A DNA stretch of 64,000 nt from Clavibacter sepedonicus (GCF_000069225.1 NC_010407.1:3162001-3226000); one strand, 5' to 3'; numbered from the stretch's first letter, positions 35,546 to 44,617 are shown. Notes: generated from the sequence alone by a model not told the origin. A program made the numbers and translations.

Positions 35546-35936
35546 GGTGCTCCTTCTGCTCTCGGGCGCGGATCCTCGTGGGACACGCGCTCATCCAGAC
35601 AACGCCCTGCGGGGCTGTCCGCCAAGCGAAGGTCAGGCCGCGTCCAGTCAGCGGCGACATCCGGGCGCGGCGACGGGCGTGCGGTGCCCGCGGCGCGACG
35701 GGAGAGGCGGCGCACGCCGCTCAGACGATCCGCCCCGGTGAGTCGGTCGTCCACGACACGACCGATCCGGGGCGGATCTGGAGGGCCGGTGATGCGGTCC
35801 GGACTGCATAGGAGGACTCTCGACAATCCTCAAGCGCCCGAGCCCGCTGCGGCCTCGTGCGGTCAGTGTGCTCCCCACGCGGGGAAATGCCCAGTCCCCC
35901 GTCATGACTCCCGGCGGACATGCGGGAACGGCCGGC
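35546..35936. other. gene-free gap of about 390 bp
   Basis: Upstream of the alcohol dehydrogenase gene. No convincing coding sequence; the only clear structure is the 52-bp compound palindrome at 35727-35778. A CTCCCCACGCGGGGA hairpin near 35870 resembles half a CRISPR repeat but is single. Confidence 0.6.
35727..35778. repeat. 52-bp compound palindrome
   Basis: Outer arms GATCCGCCCCGG (35727-35738) and CCGGGGCGGATC (35767-35778) are a perfect 12-bp inverted repeat; inside them TCGGTCGT (35743-35750) and ACGACCGA (35758-35765) form a perfect 8-bp second stem. It could be a cruciform, an RNA hairpin or a regulator site. It lies about 180 bp upstream of the alcohol dehydrogenase gene and downstream of the 108-aa gene. 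Confidence 0.85.
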
Positions 35937-36263
35937 TCAGATGTCCCAGCCGTGCGCGCGCTGCACCGCGCGGAGCGCCTCGGCGGCGTCGTGCTCGCCG
36001 TAGGGGACACGATCCCAGTGGATGCCGGCCGTGGAGATCCAGCCGAGCTCGGTGAGGGCGGCCGCGAGGTCCTCGATGTAGAGGGCGACAGCCTCGTCCG
36101 CGCCGCGGATGGCGTCGCCCGTGATGGACCAGCCGAAGTAGCCGGCGACGAAGCGGGCCTGCTCGGTCGGGCTGCGGTCGGGACCCTCGCGCCGGTCGGG
36201 GAGGGCCTCGCTCTCGGACGACTGGACCAGGTCGCCCATGTCGTCGGTGCCGGTGTCGTGCAT
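35937..36263 (-). CDS. hypothetical small acidic protein
   Basis: A 108-aa protein, ATG 36263, with a strong GGAGGGG ribosome-binding site. The first 30 residues are acidic and polar; the rest contains FVAGYFGWSITGDAI and LYIEDLAAALTELGW, with GIHWDRVPYGEHDAAEAL. No signal peptide, membrane segment or known motif. Codon use and the ribosome-binding site support a real gene. Family not recognised. Confidence 0.65.
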   Translation of the reverse strand: MHDTGTDDMGDLVQSSESEALPDRREGPDRSPTEQARFVAGYFGWSITGDAIRGADEAVALYIEDLAAALTELGWISTAGIHWDRVPYGEHDAAEALRAVQRAHGWDI

Positions 36264-36401
36264 GGCGTCCCCTCCGAGGTCACGCGCGCGCGCGACATCG
36301 GTCTCCAGGATGTCAGCCGCGCGCGCACGACCCCAATGGGACGGAGGGGGTTGACATGGGCGCCCGTCGGCGCGTAAGAGCGGAGGGGGCTCCGCTCGAG
36401 G

Positions 36402-36725
36402 TCAGCGCGCGTCGTCGCGCGGCTCGTCCTCGGGGGGCTCCCGCATGATGAGCAGGCCGCCGGGGCTGTTCGCCGTGGTCATGAGCGCGTCGACCCACTT
36501 GCGGTTGATGGGCGGCACGCGGCTGCCGTGGTACTTGAACACCAGCGGCAGCGAGTTGTGCATCCAGATGGTCGTGCGCCCGTCGCCCACCTCGACGTCG
36601 TCGCGCCAGGAGAAGTAGAAGTTCTCCCCGCGTCGCAGCTTCGCGCCGATGACGAGCTGCAGATGAGCGAGCAGGCGGTCGTCGAACTCCGCCGTCAGCG
36701 TCGAGTCGTATTTGAACGTCCCCAT
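36402..36725 (-). CDS. DUF7882-type small protein (often misnamed DNA ligase)
   Basis: A 107-aa protein of a type common in Microbacteriaceae: MGTFKYDSTLTAEFDDRLLAHLQ, GENFYFSWRD and TIWMHNSLPLVFKYHGSRVPPINRKWVDAL. Family members are often annotated as ATP-dependent DNA ligase without any ligase motif; none is present here either. ATG 36725 begins the conserved part; a longer open frame upstream lacks support. Function unknown; the family is multicopy in related genomes. Confidence 0.72.
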   Translation of the reverse strand: MGTFKYDSTLTAEFDDRLLAHLQLVIGAKLRRGENFYFSWRDDVEVGDGRTTIWMHNSLPLVFKYHGSRVPPINRKWVDALMTTANSPGGLLIMREPPEDEPRDDAR

Positions 36726-37054
36726 GATCGATCCCGTGTTCCCCTCATGAGCTCTCGGGCCCCGCGCCGACGGAGAGGGGGCCAGAGAGCGGCGCTGAGC
36801 TTCGGCCGTGCCCACCCACTATGCCAGCGTTGTCGGCGATTTCCGGCTCGTGCGGGAGACCCGTGGGCATGTGGTAGTGGGAAGCACCCCGCGAGGGGTC
36901 GTCGCGGGGATCGGATCCCGCCGGCCGACGCGCCCGGCACGACGTGCCCGGCGCGTGTCAAGGGGGTAGGCGCTCTGGACCCCACCGGCGGACGGTCTAT
37001 GGAGATCCGCGGTCGCTCCCGACCGCGGCGCCGACGACGAGGAGAGACCCCTCC
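36726..37054. other. intergenic region upstream of Mn catalase
   Basis: About 330 bp between the divergent DUF7882 and Mn catalase genes. No coding sequence is supported. GTGTCAAGGGGGTAGGC near 36955 could hold an alternative-sigma promoter for the catalase, but this is weak. A GACGAGGAGAG ribosome-binding region precedes the catalase ATG. Confidence 0.4.
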
Positions 37055-37939
37055 ATGTTCTTCCACAAGCAGGCCCTGCAGCACGAGGCCACCCCCGACA
37101 AGCCCGACCCCATCTACGCGCGCCACCTCCAGGAGGTGCTCGGCGGACAGTACGGCGAGATCTCCGTAGCCATGCAGTACGGCTTCCAGTCCTGGAACTC
37201 GAAGCTCCCGGGCAAGTACCGCGACATGCTCTACGGCATCGGCGCGGAGGAGTTCGGCCACGTCGAGATGCTCGCCATCATGATCGCCAAGCTGCTCGAG
37301 ACGGCGCCCGTCGAGGCGACCGAGGACGCGATGAAGGACCCGACCCTCGCCGCGGTCATCGGCGGCGGCGACATCCAGCACGCCATCGTCGCCGGCGCGG
37401 GCGCCCGCCCGGTCGACGCGAACGGCAACCCGTGGTCGGGTGCCTTCGTGACCGCGAGCGGCAACCTCCTCGCCGACTTCCACGCCAACGCCAACGCCGA
37501 GATGCAGGGGCGGATCCAGGTCGCCCGGCTCTACCACATGACCGACGACAAGGGCGTGAAGGACCTCCTCTCCTTCCTCCTCGCGCGCGACACCATGCAC
37601 CAGAACCAGTGGCTCGCCGCGATCGCCGAGCTGCAGGCCGAGGGCACCGAGACCCTGCCCGTGCCCGGCGACTTCCCGGTCGCGCTCGAAGAGCAGGAGG
37701 TCTCGTACCAGTACCTCAACTTCTCCGACGGCCCCGCCGCATCCGAGGGCACGTGGGCGTCCGGCCCGACGCCCGACGGCAAGGGCACGTTCACGTACCA
37801 CGACGGCCCGACCACCTCGGTGCCGATGCCCGCCCCGCCGATCGGCAACCCGCTCCTGCACGGCACCATCCCGGCCAAGGACCCGGGCCTGCTGAAGAAG
37901 GCGGCCTCGGCCGTGAAGGACGCCGTCACCCCCGAGTGA
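37055..37939 (+). CDS. manganese catalase
   Basis: A 294-aa dimanganese catalase that removes hydrogen peroxide in the cytosol. The five metal ligands line up with the Lactobacillus enzyme: Glu35 (QYGEISV), Glu66 and His69 (EEFGHVEM), Glu149 (NANAEMQGR) and His182 (DTMHQNQW). The C-terminal third is a variable, Pro-rich arm. ATG 37055 has GAGGAGAG upstream. No heme catalase motif. Probably part of oxidative or desiccation stress response; regulation not visible. Confidence 0.95.
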   Translation: MFFHKQALQHEATPDKPDPIYARHLQEVLGGQYGEISVAMQYGFQSWNSKLPGKYRDMLYGIGAEEFGHVEMLAIMIAKLLETAPVEATEDAMKDPTLAAVIGGGDIQHAIVAGAGARPVDANGNPWSGAFVTASGNLLADFHANANAEMQGRIQVARLYHMTDDKGVKDLLSFLLARDTMHQNQWLAAIAELQAEGTETLPVPGDFPVALEEQEVSYQYLNFSDGPAASEGTWASGPTPDGKGTFTYHDGPTTSVPMPAPPIGNPLLHGTIPAKDPGLLKKAASAVKDAVTPE

Positions 37940-38044
37940 CCCGCGGTGCACGACCGGGCGGCCGACCCAGCACGGGTCGGCCGCCCGCCGCGGTCCGGCC
38001 GCACCCGGTCCGGCCGCCCGCACTCCCCCGACGAAGAGGAACGC

Positions 38045-38824
38045 ATGATCCGCACCGGCACCCCGCCCCGGCCCTCGTGCCCCGTGCTCACGCGCGACGT
38101 GGCCCCGGGCGTGCACCTGCTCGCCCACGCGTACGTGAACCTGTACCTGATCGAGGGCGACGACGGGATCACGGTCGTCGACACCGCGTTCCCCGACACC
38201 TGGCCGCACCTGCTGCGCGCGCTCCACGCGATCGGCCGCACGCCCGACGACGTGCGCGCCATCGTGCTGACGCACGGCCACTTCGACCACGTCGGATCCG
38301 CCGCCCGCGCCGCCCGCGAGCTCGGCGTGCCCGTGCACGTGCACCCGGACGACGCGCGGATCGCCCGCCACCCCTACTCCTACCGCCGTGAGCGCACGCC
38401 CTTCGCGTACCCGCTCCGCCACGGGCGCGCGATCCCGGTGGTCGCCGCCATGGCCGCGGCCGGCGCCCTGCGCGTGGAGGGCGTGGACGCCGTGGCCGAC
38501 GTCGCCGCCGGCCCCCTCGACGTGCCCGGCCGTCCCGTCGCCATCCCGACCCCCGGCCACACGGACGGCCACGTCGCGCTCCACCTGCCCGACCGCGACG
38601 CGCTCATCACCGGGGACGCGCTCGTGACCCTGGACCCGTACACGGGCCGCACCGGCTGCCGCATCGTCGCGGGCGCCGCCACCGCGGACAGCGGCCGGGC
38701 GCTCCGCTCCCTCCTCGCGCTCGAGGAGACCGACGCGCGCATCGTGCTCCCCGGCCACGGCGCGCCCTGGACCAACGGGATCCGCGCCGCCGTCGCCGCC
38801 GCCCGCGCCGTGGGCCCGTCGTGA
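38045..38824 (+). CDS. metallo-beta-lactamase-fold hydrolase
   Basis: A 259-aa MBL-fold protein with LTHGHFDHVG (the HxHxDH zinc site), TPGHTDGHVALHL, LITGDAL and PGHGAPW in the correct order. The substrate is unknown; similar proteins hydrolyse thioesters or lactones. ATG 38045 has AGAGGA upstream. It is coupled by a GTGA overlap to the phosphatase gene that follows. Confidence 0.9.
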   Translation: MIRTGTPPRPSCPVLTRDVAPGVHLLAHAYVNLYLIEGDDGITVVDTAFPDTWPHLLRALHAIGRTPDDVRAIVLTHGHFDHVGSAARAARELGVPVHVHPDDARIARHPYSYRRERTPFAYPLRHGRAIPVVAAMAAAGALRVEGVDAVADVAAGPLDVPGRPVAIPTPGHTDGHVALHLPDRDALITGDALVTLDPYTGRTGCRIVAGAATADSGRALRSLLALEETDARIVLPGHGAPWTNGIRAAVAAARAVGPS

Positions 38825-39558
38825 CCGCCCTCACCGAGCTGTGGCTCGTGCGCCACGGCGAGAGCACCGCGAACGTGGCGGCGAGCCGGGCGGACCGCGA
38901 CGGCGACGAGGTGATCCGGGTCGACCACCGCGATCCGGACGTGCCGCTCTCCGACGTCGGGAAGGCGCAGGCCCGCGCCCTCGGCCGCTGGCTCGCAACA
39001 CGGTCGGACGCGCCCACGACCGTGTGGACCTCGCCCTACCTCCGCGCGCGCAGCACGGTGGCGGTCGCGCTGGGGGAGGCGCGCATCGACGCCGAGGCGC
39101 GGCCGGACGAGCGGCTGCGCGACCGGGAGCTCGGGATCCTCGACCTGCTCACCGCCCGCGGCGTCGCTGCGCGCCACCCCGACGAGGACGACCGCAGGCG
39201 CTGGCTGGGGAAGCTCTCCTACCGGCCGCCGGGCGGGGAGTCGTGGGCCGACGTGGCGTTGCGCATCCGCTCGTTCCTGCAGGACCCGGAGGTCGCATCC
39301 GCCGACGGCCGCGCCCTCATCACCACGCACGACGCCGTGGTCATGCTCTTCCTCTACGTCGGCCTGGGGCTCACCGAGGCCGAGCTGCTCGCCTTCCAGG
39401 CGCAGCACACCGTGGCGAACGCGTCCGTCACGATCCTCGAGCGGTCCGCCCCGCGCGGCCCGTGGACCCTCCGGGTCTTCTCGGCCACGGAGCACCTCGA
39501 CGGGCAGGGCGCCCCCGTCACCGAGCACGGAGGAGAACCCGATGACCGACGGCGATGA
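38821..39558 (+). CDS. histidine phosphatase family protein
   Basis: A 245-aa phosphoglycerate-mutase-like enzyme: LVRHGESTANVAAS at the start, SPYLRARSTVAVAL, and the second histidine in LITTHDAVVM. GTG start overlaps the MBL stop; its own 3' end overlaps the start of nnrD by 17 bases, so the three genes form one operon. Might remove phosphate from damaged or side-product metabolites, given nnrD next door, but this is inference. Confidence 0.9.
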   Translation: MTALTELWLVRHGESTANVAASRADRDGDEVIRVDHRDPDVPLSDVGKAQARALGRWLATRSDAPTTVWTSPYLRARSTVAVALGEARIDAEARPDERLRDRELGILDLLTARGVAARHPDEDDRRRWLGKLSYRPPGGESWADVALRIRSFLQDPEVASADGRALITTHDAVVMLFLYVGLGLTEAELLAFQAQHTVANASVTILERSAPRGPWTLRVFSATEHLDGQGAPVTEHGGEPDDRRR

Positions 39559-40435
39559 CGCACGGCCCGACGGGTCCGCCCAGGTGGTGACCCCGGCGGC
39601 GCTGCGCGACTGGGCGCTGCCCGCGGCGACCGGATCCAAGTACGGCCGCGGCCAGGTCGTGGTCGTCGGCGGGGCCCTCCGCTCCCCCGGTGCGGCCATG
39701 ATCGCGGGCCTCGCCGCCCTGCGCGTCGGCGCCGGCCGGCTCACGCTCGCGGTGGGCGCGTCGGTGGCCACGGAGGTCGCGGTGGCGGTGCCCGAGAGCG
39801 GCGTCGTCCCGCTCGAGGAGACGGCCGACGGCCACGTGCGCGGCGCGGGGATCCGCGCGGCCGAGGATGACATCGCCTCCGCCGACGCCGTGCTCCTCGG
39901 CCCGGGCCTCGACGACGCGGACGGGGCCGAGCGGATGGTGCGCCTGCTCGCGACCCTCGTCCCCGATGACGCGGTCGTGGTGCTCGACGCCTTCGCCCTG
40001 GGCGTGCTGCCCGCATGCCGGGAGTCGGCCGCCCACTTCGCCGGGCGGCTGGTGCTCACCCCGAACTCCTCGGAGGCGGAGCGGCTGCTCGGCCGCGAGG
40101 CGGGCGACGACGCCGTGGCCGACGCGCGTGAGATCGCCCGGGAGTACCGGGCGGTCGTGACGATGGGCGGTGTGGTGGCCGCCCCCGACGGGCGCGCGTG
40201 GACGATCGGCGCGGGCGGAAGCGGGCTCGGCACGTCCGGATCCGGCGACGTGCTCGGCGGCGCGGTGGCCGGCCTCTGCGCGCGCGGCGCGGATCCGGCG
40301 CAGGCGGCCGTCTGGGCGACGCACGCGCACGCCGCGGCCGGGGATCGGCTCGCGGTGCAGGTGGGTCCGCTCGGCTACCTCGCAGGCGAGCTGCTCGTGG
40401 AGCTGCCACGCGTGCTCGTGGAGCTGCAGGCGTGA
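39542..40435 (+). CDS. nnrD: ADP-dependent NAD(P)H-hydrate dehydratase
   Basis: A 297-aa ribokinase-like repair enzyme that restores hydrated NADH and NADPH. GQVVVVGGALRSPGAAMIAG, LTPNSSEAERL and GTSGSGDVLGG are the CARKD-family signatures; the last holds the catalytic Asp. It is the single-domain form without the NnrE epimerase. ATG 39542 has AGGAGA upstream and overlaps the phosphatase gene. Confidence 0.94.
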   Translation: MTDGDDARPDGSAQVVTPAALRDWALPAATGSKYGRGQVVVVGGALRSPGAAMIAGLAALRVGAGRLTLAVGASVATEVAVAVPESGVVPLEETADGHVRGAGIRAAEDDIASADAVLLGPGLDDADGAERMVRLLATLVPDDAVVVLDAFALGVLPACRESAAHFAGRLVLTPNSSEAERLLGREAGDDAVADAREIAREYRAVVTMGGVVAAPDGRAWTIGAGGSGLGTSGSGDVLGGAVAGLCARGADPAQAAVWATHAHAAAGDRLAVQVGPLGYLAGELLVELPRVLVELQA

Positions 40436-40527
40436 TCCGCTCCCTCCCCAGCGCCCCACGCTCGGGCATCGGCTGGGGATCCCGGCCCGGCCCGGTCGTC
40501 GCGGGCCGACGGTCGTAGGGTCGGACC

Positions 40528-40731
40528 ATGACCGATTCCACGTACACCGCCCAGCTCGTCGGCCCCGAGGGGACCGAGGAGACCGAGGTCGAGCTCATCA
40601 ACGGGGAGCCCGTGAAGAGCTTCGTCCGCGCCACCTCGCTCAGCGAGGAGGAGCAGGTGTGGGAGCTCGACCCCGACGCCGACGGGTACGTCTATCGTCC
40701 CGCGGGCATCCCGGGAGCCGACTACTCCTGA
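40528..40731 (+). CDS. hypothetical 67-aa acidic protein
   Basis: A small acidic protein ([21 protein letters not shown] ... [16 protein letters not shown]). It starts at ATG 40528, six bases after TAGGGT (40516-40521), and looks leaderless. Codon use is typical of the genome. No family recognised; it resembles small cytosolic proteins conserved in Microbacteriaceae. Confidence 0.6.
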   Translation: MTDSTYTAQLVGPEGTEETEVELINGEPVKSFVRATSLSEEEQVWELDPDADGYVYRPAGIPGADYS

Positions 40732-40752
40732 TCGGCGGGGGCGGCAGCGGTC

Positions 40753-40962
40753 CTACGGCAGCAGGATCGGCAGGCAGCAGAGCACGCTGACGGCACCGGC
40801 ACCGATCGCCGCCAGGGTCCACGGCAGGGCCGGCCGCGCGAACAGCTGCGCGCGGCCCATGCCGCGCTCGCGTGCGCTGAGCAGCCCGCCGACGCACAGC
40901 AGCACCCCGCTGGTCAGGATGGCGGCGAGCGCCACGAGCAGCAGGGCGAGCGTCGGATCCAT
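40753..40962 (-). CDS. small two-helix membrane protein
   Basis: A 69-aa protein with two hydrophobic helices ([24 protein letters not shown] and [18 protein letters not shown]) joined by a basic loop ([14 protein letters not shown]). ATG 40962. It is divergent from deoC. No function assignable; the hydrophobicity pattern argues for a real gene. Confidence 0.5.
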   Translation of the reverse strand: MDPTLALLLVALAAILTSGVLLCVGGLLSARERGMGRAQLFARPALPWTLAAIGAGAVSVLCCLPILLP

Positions 40963-41068
40963 GTCCACGGTCGAGAGGCTATCGGCGGGGCGCGGCGACG
41001 GCGGCCGGCCGAGTTGCCCCGTCTGCCCCCGCCGTAGGATCGAGGTCCCGCACGACGTGAGGAATCCC

Positions 41069-41791
41069 ATGAGCACCAGCCCGTCCACGCCCGCGACCGA
41101 CACCGCCGCGATCGCCCGCATCATCGACCACACGCTCCTGAAGCCCGAGGCCACGCGCGACGAGGTCGCCGCGCTCGTCGCCGAGGCCGTCGAGCTCGGC
41201 ACCTACTCCGTGTGCGTCTCGCCGTCGATGCTGCCGCTCGAGCTGCCGGCGGGATCCGACCTGAAGGTCGCGGTCGTCTGCGGCTTCCCGAGCGGCAAGC
41301 ACCACAGCGAGGTCAAGGCCGCCGAGGCCGCGCTCTCAATCCGCCAGGGCGCCGACGAGATCGACATGGTGATCGACGTGGGCGCCGCCCGCGAAGGCCG
41401 CTTCGCCGACGTCGAGGCCGACATCCGCGCGGTCCGCGAGGCCGTGCCCACGCCCGCCGTGCTCAAGGTCATCATCGAGTCGGCCGCGCTCGACGACGAC
41501 CAGATCGTGGCCGTCTGCACCGCGGCCGTCGCCGCCGGCGCCGACTTCGTCAAGACCTCCACGGGCTTCCACCCCACCGGCGGCGCGACCGTGCACGCGG
41601 TCGAGCTGATGAGCCGCACGGTCGACGGCAAGGCCGGCGTCAAGGCGTCCGGCGGGATCCGCACCTACGAGACCGCCGTGCAGATGATCGAGGCGGGGGC
41701 CACGCGCCTCGGCGTCTCGGGCAGCGCGGTCGTGCTCGCGGGCCCCGTGCAGACGCCCGAGAACGGCGCGCTCGGATCGAGCGGCTACTGA
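41069..41791 (+). CDS. deoC: deoxyribose-phosphate aldolase
   Basis: A 240-aa class I aldolase that splits deoxyribose-5-phosphate into acetaldehyde and glyceraldehyde-3-phosphate. The Schiff-base lysine is in [24 protein letters not shown] and [10 protein letters not shown] line the active site, and [12 protein letters not shown] supplies the second lysine. ATG 41069 has GAGGA upstream. Its TGA shares one base with the ATG of the aminopeptidase gene (TGATG), indicating coupling. Confidence 0.96.
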   Translation: MSTSPSTPATDTAAIARIIDHTLLKPEATRDEVAALVAEAVELGTYSVCVSPSMLPLELPAGSDLKVAVVCGFPSGKHHSEVKAAEAALSIRQGADEIDMVIDVGAAREGRFADVEADIRAVREAVPTPAVLKVIIESAALDDDQIVAVCTAAVAAGADFVKTSTGFHPTGGATVHAVELMSRTVDGKAGVKASGGIRTYETAVQMIEAGATRLGVSGSAVVLAGPVQTPENGALGSSGY

Positions 41792-43086
41792 TGCCGACAG
41801 ACCGCCGCGCGCACCTCGCGGACATCGGCCGCTTCATCCAGGCCTCGCCCTCCTCGTTCCACGCGGCCGAGGAGGGTGCGCGCCGGCTCGAGACCGCGGG
41901 CTTCACGCGCCTCGACGAGCGCGACGCGTGGCCGACCGGCTCGGGGAAGCGGTTCATCGTCCGCGACGGCGCGCTCCTCGCCTGGATCCAGCCCGCCGGC
42001 GCGCACGCCACCACGCCCTTCCGCGTGCTCGGCGCCCACACCGACTCCCCCGGCTTCAAGCTGAAGCCGAAGCCCACCATCGGATCCGACGGCTGGCTCC
42101 AGGCCGGCGTCGAGGTCTACGGCGGCCCGCTCCTCAACTCCTGGCTCGACCGCGACCTCGAGCTCGCCGGCCGCCTCGTCACGCGCGACGGCCGCCGCCA
42201 CCTCGTCCGCACCGGCCCGCTCCTGCGCTTCCCGCAGCTCGCCGTCCACCTCGACCGCGGCGTCAACACCGACGGGCTCCGGCTGGATCCGCAGCGCCAC
42301 ACGAGCCCGATCCTGGGCACGGGCTCCCCCGCCGACGCCGACGTGCTCGGCCACCTGGCCGGCCTCGCCGGAGTGGCGGCGGACGACGTGCTCGGCTATG
42401 ACGTGGGCGTCGCCGACACCCAGGCGCCCGGATCCCTCGGCCTCGCGGGCGAGCTCTTCGCCGCCGGCCGGATGGACAACCTCAGCTCCGTCCACGCGGG
42501 CCTCGCCGCCCTGCTCGAGCTCGCCGGCACCGCCGACGACGACCCGGACGCGCCCGTCGCGGTGCTCGCCGCCTTCGACCACGAGGAAGTCGGATCCGCT
42601 ACCCCGTCGGGCGCCGCCGGCCCCGTCCTCGAGGACGTGCTCGGGCGCATCTCCGCCGGCCTCGGCGCCTCGTCCGAGGAGCGTCGCCGCGCGTTCGCCT
42701 TCTCCTGGTGCCTCTCCGCCGACGCCGGCCACGCCGTGCACCCCAACTACCCGGACCGCCACGACCCGGCGAACCGGCCGGTGCCGAACGGGGGCCCGCT
42801 GCTGAAGATCAACGCGAACCAGCGCTACGCGACCGACGGCGTCGGCGCGCGCGAGTGGGCCCTGGCCTGCGAGCGCGCGGGCGTCCCGTTCCAGGAGTTC
42901 GTCTCCAGCAACGCGGTGCCGTGCGGCTCGACCATCGGCCCGATCACCGCGACGCGGCTCGGGATCCGCACGGTCGACGTGGGGATCCCCCTGCTCTCGA
43001 TGCACTCGGCTCGCGAGCTGTGCGGCGCCGACGACCCGGGGCACCTCGCCGCCGCAGCCGCCGCGTTCCTCCGCCCGGCCGCCTGA
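41791..43086 (+). CDS. M18-family aminopeptidase
   Basis: A 431-aa cytosolic metallo-aminopeptidase (PepC/ApeB-like). The metal ligands are in VLGAHTDSPGFKLKP, AAFDHEEVGSAT, CLSADAGHAVHPNY and SMHSARELCG. EVYGGPLLNSWLDRDL is the family signature. Length agrees with the family. Coupled to deoC, both genes serving nutrient recovery, and followed by a strong terminator. Confidence 0.94.
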   Translation: MPTDRRAHLADIGRFIQASPSSFHAAEEGARRLETAGFTRLDERDAWPTGSGKRFIVRDGALLAWIQPAGAHATTPFRVLGAHTDSPGFKLKPKPTIGSDGWLQAGVEVYGGPLLNSWLDRDLELAGRLVTRDGRRHLVRTGPLLRFPQLAVHLDRGVNTDGLRLDPQRHTSPILGTGSPADADVLGHLAGLAGVAADDVLGYDVGVADTQAPGSLGLAGELFAAGRMDNLSSVHAGLAALLELAGTADDDPDAPVAVLAAFDHEEVGSATPSGAAGPVLEDVLGRISAGLGASSEERRRAFAFSWCLSADAGHAVHPNYPDRHDPANRPVPNGGPLLKINANQRYATDGVGAREWALACERAGVPFQEFVSSNAVPCGSTIGPITATRLGIRTVDVGIPLLSMHSARELCGADDPGHLAAAAAAFLRPAA

Positions 43087-43106
43087 CCCGCGGCACGACC
43101 CGCGCC

Positions 43107-43134
43107 GCACGACGCTCGCCGCACGACGCTCGCC
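43107..43134. repeat. 14-bp tandem repeat
   Basis: GCACGACGCTCGCC occurs twice in tandem, followed by GCACGAC, which begins the terminator. It lies between the aminopeptidase stop and the hairpin. Confidence 0.75.
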
Positions 43135-43136
43135 GC

Positions 43137-43179
43137 ACGACCGAGGGCCCGACGCGTTCCGCGCCGGGCCCTCGGTCGT
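43137..43179. terminator. bidirectional terminator hairpin
   Basis: Perfect 15-bp inverted repeat ACGACCGAGGGCCCG / CGGGCCCTCGGTCGT with a 13-nt loop, between the convergent M18 aminopeptidase and DUF305 genes. Confidence 0.85.
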
Positions 43180-43194
43180 GGAGTGCGCCGGGGA

Positions 43195-43908
43195 TCAGCC
43201 CCCGTACGACGCGAGCAGCGCGCGCATCTTCGTGAGCTGCTCGCCCTGGGACGCCGCCATGGCACCCGCCAGCTCGAGCGCCTCGGTCGAGGTGCCGAGC
43301 TGCGACTCCCCGTGGGCCAGCTCGATCGCGGCCTGGTGCCGGGCGATCATGCCCTGGAGGAACAGCCGGCCCGCGTCCGTGCCGCTCGACGCCCTGAGCA
43401 CCTGCAGCTCGGAGTCGAACGCCGTGTCGCTCATCGCCTCGATGTCGGCCTCGGACGCGGCACCGTCGGTCGTGCCGCCGGCGCTGCCGTCCTCGGATCC
43501 GCTGCTGGCCGACACCCCGCCCGCCTCGTCGCGGTCCTCGGTGCCGTTCGCGCCGGATCCGCCCTCCTCGCCCGACCACTCCTCGGCGAGCTCCGCGAGC
43601 GTCCGGGACTGCGGGCCCTGCTCGTCGCGGATCTGCGCGGCCAGCTCCCCGGCGCCCGGCGGCAGGTCGCGCACCTGGAGCGCGGCGACGGCGAGCTCGA
43701 CGGATCCGGCGGCGTGGTCGCCCATCTCCTCGGCGAAGGAGAGGTCGGCGCGGTTCCAGCCCTGCGACTCCGTCTCGGAGGGGGCGGCCGCGTCGGCGCT
43801 CGGGCTGGCGTCGGCGTCGGGCGTGCGCGGCGGGGTGGAGCAGCCGGCGAGCGCGGCGGCGATGACGATGGCGGTCGTGGCGGCAGCGAGCCGGTTGCGG
43901 TATCCCAT
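43195..43908 (-). CDS. DUF305 family lipoprotein
   Basis: A 237-aa exported protein. Signal peptide with lipobox ALAGC (Cys22), a Ser/Ala/Asp-rich linker, then two ferritin-like DUF305 halves: SFAEEMGDHAAGSVELAVAAL and LFLQGMIARHQAAIELAHGE. The second keeps the M-I-x-H-H-like helix as MIARHQ; in the first, histidines are sparse. DUF305 proteins are linked to metal handling, often copper. ATG 43908 with GGAGGAGG upstream; the longer open frame is rejected. Confidence 0.85.
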   Translation of the reverse strand: MGYRNRLAAATTAIVIAAALAGCSTPPRTPDADASPSADAAAPSETESQGWNRADLSFAEEMGDHAAGSVELAVAALQVRDLPPGAGELAAQIRDEQGPQSRTLAELAEEWSGEEGGSGANGTEDRDEAGGVSASSGSEDGSAGGTTDGAASEADIEAMSDTAFDSELQVLRASSGTDAGRLFLQGMIARHQAAIELAHGESQLGTSTEALELAGAMAASQGEQLTKMRALLASYGG

Positions 43909-43963
43909 GCGACGATCCTCCTCCACGGCGCGGCGTCGGAGGGGCCGACTGTAGGTTCTCCCC

Positions 43964-44617
43964 ATGCCCGAGATCGTCGACCTGCCGCATCCCGGCGTCA
44001 CCCTCGAGTTCGGCGACCCCGGCAGCCCCGTGGTCGTGCTCGTCCACGACGACCACGGCCGCCTCCCCTGGCTCGACCAGTACGCGCTCGCCCTCGCCCG
44101 CGCGGGCTTCCACGTGCTCGTCCCCGACCTCTACGACGGCCGCGCCACCCTCGACGACGCGCTCGCCGAGGGGCTGGCCGCCCAGCTCGACGTGGGGTTC
44201 GCGCTCGGCACGATCCGCGACGGCATCGACTCGGCGCGCGCCCGAGGATCCCGGCGCGTCGGCCTCGTCGGCTTCGCGCCCGGCGGCTGGCTCGCGCTCC
44301 TTGAGGCGCAGGACGGCGGCGCCGACGCCGTGGTCGCCTACTGCGCGAGCCTCGGCCCCCAGGAGCACGGCGTCATCCCGTGCGCGGTCCTCCTCCACCT
44401 CGCCGAGCACGACGACTGGATCGACGACCAGCGACCCGAGGCGTTCATCGGCCGGCTCCGCGAGCACGGCACGCCCATCACCTCGCACACCTACCCCGGC
44501 ACGACCCCCGTGTTCCCCAACGCGAGCCTCCGCGACCGCATGGATCCCGACGCCGCGGCCCTCGCCTACCGCCGTACGGAGGCGTTCCTCCGCGAGCACC
44601 TGGCAAACGGGTCCTGA
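43964..44617 (+). CDS. dienelactone-hydrolase-like protein without catalytic Cys and His
   Basis: A 217-aa alpha/beta-hydrolase of the dienelactone hydrolase group (VVVLVHDDHGRLPWLDQYALALARAGF ... VPDLYDGR) by overall pattern. The nucleophile elbow G-x-C-x-G-G reads GFAPGG with Ala105 in place of Cys, and the catalytic histidine position in YPGTTPVF is Pro182. Asp150/151 (AEHDDWID) remains. It starts at ATG 43964, six bases after TAGGTT. It is likely a non-catalytic member or has another chemistry. Divergent from the DUF305 gene. Confidence 0.75.
   Translation: MPEIVDLPHPGVTLEFGDPGSPVVVLVHDDHGRLPWLDQYALALARAGFHVLVPDLYDGRATLDDALAEGLAAQLDVGFALGTIRDGIDSARARGSRRVGLVGFAPGGWLALLEAQDGGADAVVAYCASLGPQEHGVIPCAVLLHLAEHDDWIDDQRPEAFIGRLREHGTPITSHTYPGTTPVFPNASLRDRMDPDAAALAYRRTEAFLREHLANGS

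Noticed and set aside
35868..35890. CTCCCCACGCGGGGA, like half of a type I-E CRISPR repeat
   Set aside because: Single occurrence, no second repeat or spacer, no cas genes.
36351..36380. TTGACA with TAAGAG downstream as a plus-strand promoter
   Set aside because: The -10 does not end in T, and no plus-strand gene or terminator follows before the catalase promoter region.
36402..36725. ATP-dependent DNA ligase
   Set aside because: A common annotation for this small family, but no nucleotidyltransferase lysine motif or ligase domain is present in 107 residues.
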